Assembly: GCF_905171775.1 (NCBI RefSeq)
Contig: NC_053490.1
Coordinates: 84,632,286-84,696,285, forward strand
DNA length: 64,000 nt
Origin: Rana temporaria
Lineage: Eukaryota; Chordata; Amphibia; Anura; Ranidae
Direction: 5' to 3'
Both the position numbers and the translations under genes were made by a program. This document shows positions 43,386 through 54,847 of the stretch, piece by piece (position 1 is the stretch's first letter; the number at the start of each line of letters is the position of its first letter). The notes under the pieces were generated by a model that saw nothing but the letters and a program-made list of their open reading frames with translations, searched no databases and was not told the origin of the DNA.

Positions 43386-46300
43386 TGTGCTATTTTTCTC
43401 AATGATTTTCATCCATATTGCAGGGACCCGGACCAGACATTACATTAAAGCCGCAAGCAGTTTTAAATTACTTTTTTCTTTTAGCAATCTAATTTTGTGC
43501 AGGGACAGTTCTAAACACGTGCCACTTCACAGCCGAGAGTGAGGCAATTGGGAGCTTTCTTGTCAAACCAGCATGTGTGCAGGCACAATCCTGCTAAAGC
43601 CATATCTGACTTTCTTTTTCAGTAAAGAAGTCAGATATTTCTGGTAAGCGCATTCTTATTTGAGCACTTTTGGGTGACGGAAGATAACAATGTTTGGTGG
43701 CGGAATAATTTCACCTTAAGCAAGAATACAGTTGTTAAGAAGATCTTGTTATTGGATTTACTGCAACACACTTTTGGGACTTTATACATGAGTTAATATC
43801 ACGTACTGCACTTGTGTTGATGCACTATTGATATTAATTTGTTTGGATTAATATTGATGTATTAATATATATATTTACACTTATGCTAATAAATATAGGG
43901 GGTATCTGCTAGGTACTATCCTGTAGTTGAGCGCCCTCTATATCTACATTCAAAAGTTATGTCAATGTAGGATAATGCGAAATATAATGCACATCAGTAC
44001 TTGTAAACAAGCACAGCAATATACATCAATGCATAGTTACATGCATTGCTATGTGATTTGAGAATGCACAATAGCATGCAGGTATACGTGTTAATATGCC
44101 CTAAAAGTACAACTAAAACCTCCTCATAACAGTCTAAACAAGTACCAAATCCAGTTACTATGTAATGCACAAGCCTCATAAAGTAAACAAAAAATGTCTT
44201 CACCTTCCCTGACTAAGTCAGACCCCCTTCATTAGTGGGTTACACACTCCCCCCACCCAGACACTGCAGCTCACAGTGGGAGGATTTCAGCAACAGATGA
44301 AGTGCTGTCAATCCAGAAAACAGGGGCCATGACTGTGTGTGGCCTGGTGGTGAGTGACATGCTACAAGCTTGTGAATCAGCAGTGACAACAATGAAGCCA
44401 CGCCCCCTGCAACATCTTTTTTTTTTTTCACTGTAGAGCAAGCAGGCATAGCCTATATGAGAGTGGCAACTCTGCTTTAAAATCAGGAACAGGGCAGCAT
44501 TGTTGCCACCTAATCACACATAGTTGCATTAGAGGGATTTCATTTGCAGGCTCATTAGGTATTTATGGGGCTTTGCAGGATGACTAAGTGAACACTGAAA
44601 GTGCAGATGCACTTATAATTAAGTGCTGCAGTGCATATTTGTTTAATAGGAAGCCATGGTTCTACTTTAAGTGCTAATACATTGACACAAGTTCCTTGTA
44701 AAGCAAACATTTTACTGTAGGATGAATACATGGTATGAATGTACCATGGTGAGTTGCAGGGCCGCGCAAAGATTCTGTACCCCACTGGTTGCCTTGACCT
44801 TGCAAGTCCTCCGACACCTCTGACACTCTTAATTCGGACATTTCTGTTACAAACAAATAATTTAAAGGCCCACACACATGCAAAGTAAACCAGGTAGACT
44901 TGTTTATTGGCAAGTTAATGGTAGCAAATTCAGTAACAAAAAGTTTGTAACATCCAATAGATAAGACATGGTCAGTAAACTTGGTGGCAAAGCCAATTAA
45001 GAAATAGGCAATTATAACACTTAAAGAACATATAAACAGCAGAATTGACCTCTGCATAGAGTTTATGGCTAAAGGGCAAACAGGGTAGAGGAGTGATTAG
45101 GTCAAACCTCTCCCTTTTATCCCCTGACACCACAGTCCCAGTAGTGTGCAAACCTTAAATTCCCACTAAGCAAACATGCTAGAGTTCTTACACCTATTCT
45201 ATAACAAACAGTCCTTGGTTACTGTATGGGCATGGGCAGGCACTGAATGAATAAGGCAACAGTGTCTGCATGCAGTGTCCTTTGGTGTACAAAGAATGGG
45301 AAAGTGCTATCCCAGTGACCTGTGTTGAAGAGCGGCATGAGGGCTCCACAGCAGGCATCTGCAGAATCAGGCTCAAGGGACAGCGATTGCATTGCGCTTT
45401 CGTCCAGCTGCATCTGACGTGGATGTAATGAGGGTGGCATCCAGGCTGTGGCCGAATGATCAGATGTGGCTGGCACCTTCACCCACTCGTGATGACTCTC
45501 TCTCCCTGTAGCACAGGCCGCAACCCAGCTCCAGCACAGTCTAGCACCGAGTCACTGCTCACAGACCCAGGCCGTGGTCCCAAGAGGACAATTCCGTCCC
45601 CAACCAGGCTTTATTTTACCTCTCCTAGCATTCTCTTCTCAAGCAGGCTGGTACTTGTAGTCCATAGCAGGCCAACTTGAGTGGAAAACCTGGCTGTTTG
45701 GACTACATGTCCCAAGATGCTTCGCTCCACTCTTAGGTCTCAGTCACTCTGCTTCCAGGATGTTATGACATAGAGTCCAGGCTGAGCACTAGGAGATGAC
45801 AGTATTACTGTACAAGCACTGCAAACTGTCTCCTGAGATAGCAGGCAATATTATACAGCTCCTGGCTATATTTAAATGGCATCCCAACACAATAAAAAAG
45901 AAGCAGGCTCTGCATTTAAAAATAAGGGTCATGTCTGCTTTAGGTTGGTTTGTATTACATTGGCAGCCTGCCGCAAAACAATGCTAACATGAGCCCCAAA
46001 TGCCAGCTGCTTTTGAGAAAGGTTGGATGAGGGCATGTTAGAGGTCTGGGAACAGTGTTCTGCAAATTTGCTTCCTTGGGACCAGTAAGACTGCCACCTT
46101 TTCTGAGAAAATACAGGCTTTATGATTTCTTTCCTTTTTATAGCATTAGCAAGTCCTATTTTTACTGACCAGGTGGCTACCATAGGGACCATTAAGAGAG
46201 CACATTTTTCAAGTTCTGACAGAGTCATGCGGCAATAGTTGCGGTGGACACTTGAAAGCAGTCAGCAAGTGATCAAGATGCAAGGTAAAGAAGCTCTCCG

Positions 46301-46910
46301 CTCTGCATGTATTTGCAAGCAGATGACGTATAGTTACTTTGGGGGCTGTAGATATTTTCTACCCATAATGATTTCAGGGCCAGTAAACACAACAGTGTCT
46401 AAAGAACACCGAAAAAAACATGGAGGCTGCTTTTGCTATCCTCTGTTTCTGGCTGTCATGCTGATCCAGTGACTTCTTTTTGAGTCATAAAGTGATTGTA
46501 AAGCTTTTTTTTTATATAAAAATTATATTACATGCTCTGTGCAATAATATTGCACAGAGCTGCCCCAAACCTCTTCCTCTTGGGTCCCTGGTCGGCTCTC
46601 TATCCTCCTCTACTTCTTGGTGCACCACCACAGGAAGCAACAGGTGCATCTGCAGGCTCGCTCCCAAGCTGGGCTGTGTGGGTCTATTGGCCCTGTCCCC
46701 TGTTCACTCCTTACAAGATTTGATTGACAGCAGCAGGAGCCAATGACTTCACTGAGTCCTATGAGGAGAGAAAGAGAAAGCAGCACCGTTGGATCCAGCT
46801 TGGAGAGTATTTAGGGAGATGATGGGGCTATATAACCAATGGGACATTGCAGGGAATGCATTAAGGTAAAAAAAATGTCCTGCCTTTCTGTCCTTGCACT
46901 TACACTATTG
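43386..46910. other. No recognisable gene
   Basis: The 43400-43960 part ends in a stretch resembling retroelement tails (GAGCGCCCTCTATATCTACA), unproven. A GC-rich patch at 45300-45760 contains a GGACTACATGTCCCAAGATG string and may be an old repeat. Nothing else assigned. Confidence 0.35.
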
Positions 46911-46911
46911 C

Positions 46912-47612
46912 CAGTGAGGGACTGAGACTGTTCTTGTGCCAGGAGGGGCTGAGACTGTTCTTGTGCCTGAGGGGCTGAGACTGTTCTTGTGCCAGGAGGG
47001 GCTGAGACTGTTCTTGTGCCTGAGGGGCTGAGACTGTTCTTGTGCCAGAGGGGCTGAGACTGTTCTTGTGCCTGAGGGGCTGAGACTGTTCTTGTGCCAG
47101 GAGGGGCTGAGACTGTTCTTGTGCCTGAGGGGCTGAGACTGTTCTTGTGCCAGAGGGGCTGAGACTGTTCTTGTGCCAGGAGGGGCTGAGACTGTTCTTG
47201 TGCCAGAGGGGCTGAGACTTATTGTGCCAGAGGGGCTGAGACTGTTCTTGTGCCAGGAGGGGCTGAGACTGTTCTTGTGCCTGAGGGGCTGAGACTGTTC
47301 TTGTGCCAGAGGGGCTGAGACTGTTCTTGTGCCAGGAGGGGCTGAGACTGTTCTTGTGCCAGAGGGGCTGAGACTTATTGTGCCAGAGGGGCTGAGACTG
47401 TTCTTGTGCCAGAGGGGCTGAGACTGTTCTTGTGCCAAAGGGGCTGAGACTGTTCTTGTGCCAGAGGGGCCGAGACTGTTCTTGTGCCAGAAGGGCTGAG
47501 ACTGTTCTTGTGCCAGCGGGGCTGAGACTGTTCTTGTGCCAGCGGGGCTGAGACTGTTCTTATGCCAGCGGGGCTGAGACTGTTCTTGTGCCAGAGGGGC
47601 TGAGACTGTTCT
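46912..47612. repeat. 26-bp minisatellite, about 27 copies
   Basis: Unit GAGGGGCTGAGACTGTTCTT plus GTGCCA, with variants CTGAG, CCAGGAG and AGCGG and two short TTATTG units. Longer blocks recur (47160-47240 against 47290-47370), showing block duplications. The 257-codon minus-strand frame (TRTVSAPLAQEQSQP period) is a repeat artefact. Confidence 0.95.
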
Positions 47613-47639
47613 TGAGGTTGAGAGGCACAGTACAGAACC

Positions 47640-48380
47640 AAACATACTTAAGCAGCTCCACCGGGGGTAGTGCTGCACCTATTACTGTTATAAATATCCC
47701 CCATCCAGCCAGGTGTGTCAATGTGCGTAGTGCTGATTTAAAAGTCATGGGCACAGGAACAGGGGACTCAATGCATCCAGTGGCTCTGTAAGGGGTAAAC
47801 ACTACACTGTATTTTCTGCTTAAATAAAATTAGCTTGAGAAACTTCCCATGTTGTTTTGTAAGGTGTTTTATCCCTATTTTGCGTGCAATTTGTTATTTA
47901 ATGTTTTTGTATTTTTCAATCGAAAAAAATTGAAAAAAAAGTCATATAAAAATTTCAAAGCAGCTGTGTAAAAAATTAATTTTATGTTTTTTACTTTGTC
48001 TGTGTATTTTACTGTTATTTGATTACTAAAGCAATTGGCTATAAAAAAAAAAAATAAAAAAATGCTAAATAAGAAAAAAAAACACAAAGCATTACGGGAA
48101 GGTATATTTATTTTGAAGTAAACAAAAATTTCAGCAAAGGCAAAATTTGTTTTGCCAAAATCACTAGTCATTAAAGAGACCGCTACAGTGACCTACAGAA
48201 AGCAGGCATCTCACATTTGCATACACAATCGCAGACTAGCAGTTCTTGAACTGCATCCTGCTTGCCAGTCTGTACACAAACAGCCTTTGAAGTTGCCAGT
48301 TCCACCGAAAGGCAAGTAATTGAGAAATCATTTTTTGGTGGACTTTTTAAAAAACAAACATTTAAAATGATGGCAAATAT
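47640..48380. other. No recognisable feature
   Basis: AT-rich DNA with poly-A/T runs; nothing assigned. Confidence 0.4.
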
Positions 48381-48390
48381 ATTTAATATG

Positions 48391-48835
48391 TCAACTATCA
48401 ATTTTTCCACATAATGTTAAGTAGAACGTTTTCCATTCTGGTCCTTCATTAAATCCTGCCTTGATTAAACGTTTAAGAAATTGCCCTGGCACATCTGAAG
48501 TCCCATGACAGATGCCAGTTCTAACATGTCTTTTCAAAGCATCCGCCTGGAAAGTATTAACAGTGTCAGGAGGTATTTGGGGAAAAGGACACTTAAAAAC
48601 GACATGAGAGCTCATCCAAGCAAAAGTATTGTTTGAGCATTGAGATTATTGTGGCTTTGAAGAAAAAGATCAATGGATTCCTTGCATTCTTTCAAGGAAA
48701 CTGTGACATTGGAAATGTTATGTGGCAATTCTATGAAGGGCAAATAGGAGTGCAGTAAGTCACATTCAGAGCGCTGATGTAGAGAAATGTCACAATTCCG
48801 ATCTGTTGCTTTAAACAAATTTCTATGTAATAGAA
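48391..48835 (-). pseudogene. Unidentified frameshifted protein-like sequence
   Basis: Two adjoining minus-strand frames have ordinary protein composition and join by a one-base shift near 48618. The first (about 48835-48612) reads KATDRNCDISLHQRSECDLL and ELPHNISNVTVSLKECKES; the second (48615-48391) reads FKCPFPQIPPDTVNTFQADA, LKRHVRTGICHGTSDVPGQF and LKRLIKAGFNEGPEWKTFYL. The first frame is closed upstream by two stops next to a CTGCAG, so it could be an exon or a fragment. I do not recognise the family. It could be a decayed host gene, a processed pseudogene or a transposon protein. Confidence 0.4.
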
Positions 48836-49095
48836 TTGGCTGCAGTCATCACCTCTAAGGGGCTATATGTGAGATAGGAAAACATTTGCTTTTAAATAAT
48901 TCAGCAATTTTTGATACACCTGAATGGCTCCTAAAAATAACAACCACGCAGTATATACTGGATGTTGCCTGGTTACACATAAGGCTGAGAGAAATTAAGG
49001 ATTTTCTTTTCACTCAAATTTCACTAAAGAGTTCCTCAAATTTCCCCATTTTGGTAAACTGATTTGAAGTCAGTGGGTGCAAAAAATGTAAGTTT

Positions 49096-49352
49096 CTGTT
49101 CACAATAATGTGCGATTTCAGATGCGTCTTGAGTAACACAGAATCGCATGACAAGGGAAATCACATTGCTTTCAGTGGTGCCCATTCACATCAATGCAGC
49201 ACGACTTGGTTTTGGAAAAGGTTCTGTACTACTTTGGTGCGATTTTAAGCACAACTTTGGCCCCGTAGAATCAACAAACCACATCCAAAGTTGCACTACA
49301 TAATCGCACTGGAACTCAAATCATTTTTCAGCAGTATGAACCTAGCCTAAAT
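49096..49352. mobile_element. Probable MITE with TTCACA-type ends
   Basis: GTTCACAATAATGTGCGATT at the left and CAGCAGTATGAACCTAGCC at the right, with ATCGCATGAC, GTGCGATTTTAAGC and GCACTACATAATCGCAC blocks in both orientations. A related element is at 61918-62193. Duplication not identified. Confidence 0.45.
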
Positions 49353-49758
49353 GGCTCTTGAGGGTTATAGAAGATTATTTTTATTATTCTCAGTCAATGT
49401 ACTGTAGCGGTGTGGTGCTACGAGTTACTAACATCGACGCATATTCACCCTGCTGCCAGACATCCATACGTCACACTTGTAGACAATGAAAAGTCTTTTG
49501 CTTTGTTTTGTTGTTTTATTTGAGGGATTGAACTTGGTTGGGGGAAGGGATATAGGATGCCCATAGAATAAATTGGTATTTGCAATGTTGCAGCGCATCC
49601 AGCTTTACATTGACAAATGGTTTACTTATTATCTTTGTATTATCTTGAATAGAACAAAAATGGTGGACTCTAATCTTGACAGACTTTTCACCTCAGAACT
49701 TCTCCTGCCTCTGCACTCTTCCTGCAGACTTTTACCTCCTGGACGCATTAGACATCCT

Positions 49759-50457
49759 GGGCCAGATTCACAAAAGAGATACGACGGCGTATCTCCTGAT
49801 ACGCCGTCGTATCTCTGAGATACGATTGTCGTATCTATGCGTCTGATTCATAGAATCAGTTACGCATAGATAGCCCTAAGATCCGACAGGTGTAACTGTG
49901 TTACACCGTCGGATCTTAGGCTGCAATTCTAGGCCGGCCGCTAGGTGGCGATTCCATTGCGGTCGGCGTAGAATATGCAAATGACTAGTTACGCCGATTC
50001 ACGAACGTCCGCTTTGCCCGGCGATCTAAATTTACGTTGTTTTCGTAGAGATGCGTCGCGTAAAACTAAGCATACCCTCTAAGTGGTGTAACCCATGTTA
50101 AGTATGGCCGTCGTTCCCGCGCTGAAATTTTAAATTTCACGTTGTTTGTGTAAGTCGTCAGTGAATGGCGCTGGACGCCATTTACGTTAACGTCGAAACC
50201 AATGACATCCTTGCGACATCATTTAGCGCAATGCACGTCAGGTAATGTTACGGACGGAGCATGCGCAGTACGTTCGGCGTGGGAACGCGCCTAATTTAAA
50301 TGCTTGCACCGAGCGGATTTACGCTACACAGCCGCCGCAAGTTTACAGGTAAGTGCTTTGTGAATCAGGCACTTACGCTTTAAACTTGCGGCGGTGTAAC
50401 GTAAATGGGATGCGTTACGCCGCCACAGCGTAACGTAGTTCTATGTGAATCTGGCCC
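49759..50457. mobile_element. PIF-type palindromic element, GGGCCAGATTC family, copy 5
   Basis: Ends GGGCCAGATTCACAAAAGAG and CTATGTGAATCTGGCCC; subterminal ATACGACGGCGTATCTCCTG forms a hairpin with the next block. The CG-rich interior includes GATCCGACAG/CGGATCTTAG pairing. Flanks CCT and TCT do not match. Confidence 0.8.
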
Positions 50458-50582
50458 TCTGCCCCCAAAATCTTGAGCTGACTAGGCCCCACACTGAATA
50501 AATCCTAGAGAATATTTTCACTTGGTGATTCTTATTAGGCCAGGGGCCTGCAGTACCCCTTATTGATGGCCCTAAACATTTA

Positions 50583-51323
50583 GGGGCAGATCCACGTACA
50601 GCGGTGCATTATTCCGCCGGGCGTAGCGTATCTAACATACACTACGCCGCCGTAACTTATTTTTTTTTCCCAATCCTCAAAGAATCCGCGCCGTAAGTTA
50701 CGGCGGCGTAGTGTATCTTTGGCGGCGTAAGGGCGCGTAATTCAAATCGATGTGATGGGGGCGTGTTTTATGTAAATACGTTGTGACCCGACGTAAACTA
50801 TGTTTTTTTTTAACAGCGCATGCGCCATCCGTGGGGGTATCCCAGTGCGCATGCTCGAAATTAAACCGGAACAAGCCAATGCTTACGACGGTGATGTCAT
50901 TCTACGCAAATCCCTATTCGCGAACGACTTACGCAAACGACATAAAAAATTAAAATTTAGATGCGGGAATGACGGCCATACTTAACATTGAGTACGCCAC
51001 CATATAGCAGCTTTAACTATACGCCAGAAAAAGCCGAACGCAAACAACGTAAAAAAATGCGCCGCCCGGACGTACGTTCGTGGATCGCCGTATCTAGCTA
51101 ATTTGCATACTCGACACGGAATTTGACGGAAACACCACCTAGCGGCCAGCGTAAATATACACCTACGATCCAACGGCGTACTAAGACGTACGCCTGTCGG
51201 ATCGATCCCTCATTCCGTCGTATCTTGTTTTGTGGATACAAAACAAAGATACGACGCAGGAACTTTGAAATTACGCGGCGTATCAATAGATACGCCGGCG
51301 TAATTTCTTTGTGGATCTGCCCC
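50583..51323. mobile_element. PIF-type palindromic element, GGGGCAGATCC subfamily, 741 bp
   Basis: Ends GGGGCAGATCCACGTACAGC and TTTGTGGATCTGCCCC, flanked by exact TTA (50580-50582, 51324-51326). Internal TACGCCGGCGTAA and GATACGACGC hairpins are present. It lies only 125 bp from copy 5. Confidence 0.85.
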
Positions 51324-51326
51324 TTA

Positions 51327-52595
51327 GTTGTTAAAGATATCTGAAGATGGACTACTGATCCCAGCAAGCCCGACTTGCAAACCCTGCGACCTCAGGCCGC
51401 AATGATTTGGTACAAAACCACAGTCTTTCCTAGGCTCTGCATCCAGCTCCCCTGGCATGCCTCTTCCAGATCTCCACTGTGCTTCACTCACCGACTCCTG
51501 CCCTGAGTCCGTCCTGAAGGATTTACCCAGACCATGTGGACCAACTGCTCCTCCAGCTCCTGTTCCAGGACACCTCTCCATGACCATGTAATGAGAGACT
51601 CCCTCCCAGCTACCGAAACCACACACCCCCAGATGGGGGTGTTTCTCCTGCATGCAGTCTAGCACTCCATCCTTCAGTTCACCCAGCCAACAACTCCCCT
51701 CCAGCAGGCTGACCGTGAGTAGATGTAGGAGGCCTGACCCCTGCCAATCCTAGTTGGGGATTGGTCAGGGCTCCTCACATGTACTCCATGCCACGCCAAC
51801 TCTCAGCCCTGCCCCTCTTCCAGAACATTCTCACTGGAAGCAGGGGAGGCACCCAAAAGCTGGAGTACATGTCAGTCACACCCACTGCTACACTAACCAC
51901 TCCCTGCCCCCAGATCAAAAACAAACAGGCCTAGCTCACAGCATAAACCTGCATAAATTTACCTGCACTGACAGAACCTACAAACACTACACCTCTAGCA
52001 CCTACCTATGGTAGAGGATTCTACATCACGTATGCAAAAATATCCTAAATATCTTATATCTAAGCTTCAGCTTAAGGTCGCAAAGGAGACTGTGTTGTAC
52101 ACATGCCAAAGTCACAATACAGTATTTTGCAGCATGGCAAAAATATTCCCCCTGTTGCATTTGGCAGGCAGTACCTCTGCCAAATGCGACTCATTCAATT
52201 GAATAGGGTTGCACTGCAATTGCAATTAAACAGGGCTGCACTTGCAGTTGCAGCATTGCAATCCCAAAGCTAAAGCACATTCATCTGTCAAAAAAAGACA
52301 TTCAGAAGGTGTCAGCCACACCTGTACTGCCCTTTAAAAAGCAATTCATCACAAATCAGTCTTCACAGTTTGACACTGGTGTAAGCAGGCCCTAAAATTG
52401 TAATTCATTTCTTCAGTAGCAGGACATGATGGAAGAGACTGAGAAAAACGATGTACAAAAGATTATCAGAGATGGCTCACATGTTACAAGACTGTCAAGA
52501 ATTTCTTGCTTATTCAAAAAGACTATCAGGGAATGATCACCTGTTACAATAGACTGTAAACAATTGGGAAAAGCTATACTCTTATATGTATATGC
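51327..52595. other. No recognisable gene
   Basis: A C-rich stretch (51360-51720) followed by mixed DNA; short frames only. Confidence 0.35.
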
Positions 52596-52597
52596 AT

Positions 52598-53466
52598 GTG
52601 TGTAGGACCCTTGTCCTAGAATCGGGCTACAGGTAAATTTAGTTATGCTGGGTGGTAGTCAGCCTGGCTAATTTGTAGTGTTTAGTGGTCAAATGACTTC
52701 TGTTCTAATCCTGTTTAGCTGTGGTTTTCCCTTTTGTCAGTAGGTGGGGTTGTTGCCTTTACATTAGTGCGATGAGCTACAGTGAGTTCAGGTTATGGAT
52801 AAACATATCTTTCTCAGCCAATAATTTTTTGATATGCATGCTGGGAAAGGGTATTTATTTGGAAGGAGTCAAGTGATCAAGGTCTTCCCGCCCAGGGCTG
52901 TGGCCTGGGTGGATGTGTGGGGAACAGTTCCTGGCCACTAGGCTGAAGCCTGAGGCCTAGCCCGGTGGTTTCCTGACTGCTAGCCCTATTTGAGGCCTAT
53001 CCAGGTGTTCCAGATTCTGCTGAGAAAAGCCTGCCAAAGATCCGAAAACTATTCTGAGAGGGATGGAGTTCTAAGGAACCACCAGCGGGGACTCTTAATA
53101 AGCTGGAGGCTATGAAGTGGCTGGGGTGACTTAAAGAGAGAACTCATCCAAGTGAATCTGTGTATGAAGCTGTGAGTAAAGTTCAGTTACTAGTGGAGAC
53201 AGCCTATCCTACAGATACAGATGTGCTGGTTCAGCTTAAAGGCTCTTTTTCCCGTACTGGTGTCTACCTTCTCTCACGTATTTTTGTCTAAGGAGTCTAC
53301 CAATCCGCCTGTTGCTGATCTAAGGGTGGCCTGTGGCCTACCCCCTCTCTCCCACCATGTTCATCACCCACCATGCCCAGTACCCTGCACCCTGAGGAAT
53401 TATGTCAGCCCTCCCTACCTCTGGTAGTCATCATCAGGCTCCTGGAAAATCGGGGTAGGCACTACA
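52598..53466 (+). repeat. Possible LTR-like sequence
   Basis: TGTGTAGGACCCTTGTCCTA at the left and ACTACA at the right, with composition like a retroviral-type LTR and a Gypsy RNase H fragment 0.8 kb downstream. No second LTR, primer-binding site or matching duplication was found. Confidence 0.25.
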
Positions 53467-53472
53467 TGTGTA

Positions 53473-54250
53473 CACTACTGGTCAAAAGTGTTATAACACC
53501 AAATTGTTTCAGTTTTTGGTGAAATGTATGCAGTTTCATGTCTCAATGTACTCAATATACTATATACAATATTGCTTGAAAAGTTATTCCCAAAAAATAT
53601 GCAGATGTTCCCACATATATGTTAGTCTGAGGCCGGGTACTCACGACCAAACATGTATGGTGAAAGCGGTCCGTCGGACCGTTTTCACCATACATGTCTG
53701 CCAGAGGGCTTCTGTACGATGGTTGTACACACCATCGTACAGAAGTCCGCGCGTAAACAAAACGCGGGGCGTGTCCGCGGTGTTCGCCGCGTCGATGACG
53801 CGGGTGTCGCCGCGACAATGACGCAGCGACGTGGGCGGCCCGCCTTTAAAATGCTTCCACGCATGCGTCGAAGTCATTCGACGCATGCGAGGGACGGCGG
53901 GCGCCTGGACATGTACGGTAGGTCTGTACTGACGACCGTACATGTCCGAGCGGGCAGAATTCCAGCGGACTGTTTTAAAACAAGTCCAGGAATATTTGTC
54001 TGCTGGGAAAAGGCCCGGCGGGCAAATGTTTGCTGGAATTCGGCCCGCTCGCGCCCACACACGACCAAACATGTCTGCTGAAACTGGCCTGCGGACCAGT
54101 TTCAGCAGACATGTTTGGTCGTGAGTACGGGGCCTTATAGGTTGCTTTGTTTGCCCTTTTCTGTCCAGTTCATCCCAAACTAGCTTGATTGGGTTTAAGG
54201 CTGAAGACGTGTAATGTAATATACCCTCCAAAGTACAACAAATTAATGTG
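53473..54250. mobile_element. Tc1-like fragment split by a PIF MITE
   Basis: CACTACTGGTCAAAAGTG after a TA is a Tc1-type terminal sequence. It continues to 53630 and resumes after the MITE at 54135 with GTCCAGTTCATCCCAAACTA. The transposase and the other end are missing. Confidence 0.55.
53631..54134. mobile_element. PIF/Harbinger MITE closely related to the autonomous element, 504 bp
   Basis: Ends GGCCGGGTACTCACGACC and GGTCGTGAGTACGGGGCC. Read inward from the right, CGACCAAACATGTCTGCTGA and the next bases match the left terminus of the 8.4 kb element at 26150-26190 almost exactly. Flanks are TGA and TTA, one base apart. CG-rich inner palindromes (GTCCGTCGGAC, GCATGCGTCG) follow. It is the best candidate in the window for mobilisation by the resident transposase. 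Confidence 0.85.
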
Positions 54251-54289
54251 ACTGATAGGCAACATCATAGAAGACAACATTTTTCTAAG

Positions 54290-54790
54290 GAATTTATTCT
54301 CCAAATGGATGCCTCCAGTGAAAGTTCAGGAGTCGTTCTGCCTCAAGAGGTCAATGGGAAGGACATCCTATAGTCTTTCTCAGCAGGAAGTAGTGGAGCA
54401 AGAATTCTGGCCATCAAGTGGGTTTTGGATTTTCTGTGCTATTTTCTACTTGGCAAGAAGTTCCGTTTGATGTTGAACAATGCCCCACTAATCTGGATGA
54501 AACAGAACAAACACTCAAATGCTGGAGTAACCAGGTGGTTCTTGACCCCTGGAACACAGACATGAAAAGCAACATCAAAATGATGCCCTCTCTAGGGTAC
54601 ACTGCAGAATGTCCCAAATTGCCTCGAACACCTCTGCATCAAGGTGGGGGTAAATGTACAGGATGTCAGGGATAGGTCATAGATGGGAGACATGTGTCCC
54701 TATTGTTTGGCTTGTGATCCCTTTAGTTGGGACAAAAGTCAGTTGGAGTACTCGAGGATTTTTAGCTCTGTACCGCCTGAAAAACTCCTC
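54290..54790 (+). pseudogene. Ty3/Gypsy RNase H fragment
   Basis: Reads QMDASSESSGVVLPQEVNGK (DAS motif of RNase H), then ARILAIKWVLDFLCYFLLGK, KFRLMLNNAPLIWM and NAGVTRWFLTP. These correspond to the DAS..G.GAVL, AIKWALD.LRYYLLG, DHAPL.WM and RVTRW blocks of Gypsy-type polyproteins. Stops and substitutions (for example NNAPL for DHAPL) make it non-functional. RT and integrase are not seen, and the fragment meets a Tc1 element near 54795. Confidence 0.75.
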
Positions 54791-54847
54791 AGTGTGAAAG
54801 GGGCCTTAGTCTTTGCATTGTGTGTCTGTGTGTGCCATACTAAGCAT

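Noticed and set aside
44674..45057. 127-codon minus-strand frame
   Set aside because: Reads like random AT-rich translation with an unremarkable composition and overlapping alternative frames; no motif recognised.
46905..47678. 257-codon minus-strand frame with TRTVSAPLAQEQSQP repeats
   Set aside because: Entirely made by the 26-bp minisatellite; frame shifts freely among units.
52598..53466. Full LTR retrotransposon joining the LTR-like sequence to the Gypsy RNase H fragment at 54.3 kb
   Set aside because: No second LTR, primer-binding site, gag or integrase is visible, and a Tc1 fragment with a MITE lies between; kept only as separate low-confidence pieces.
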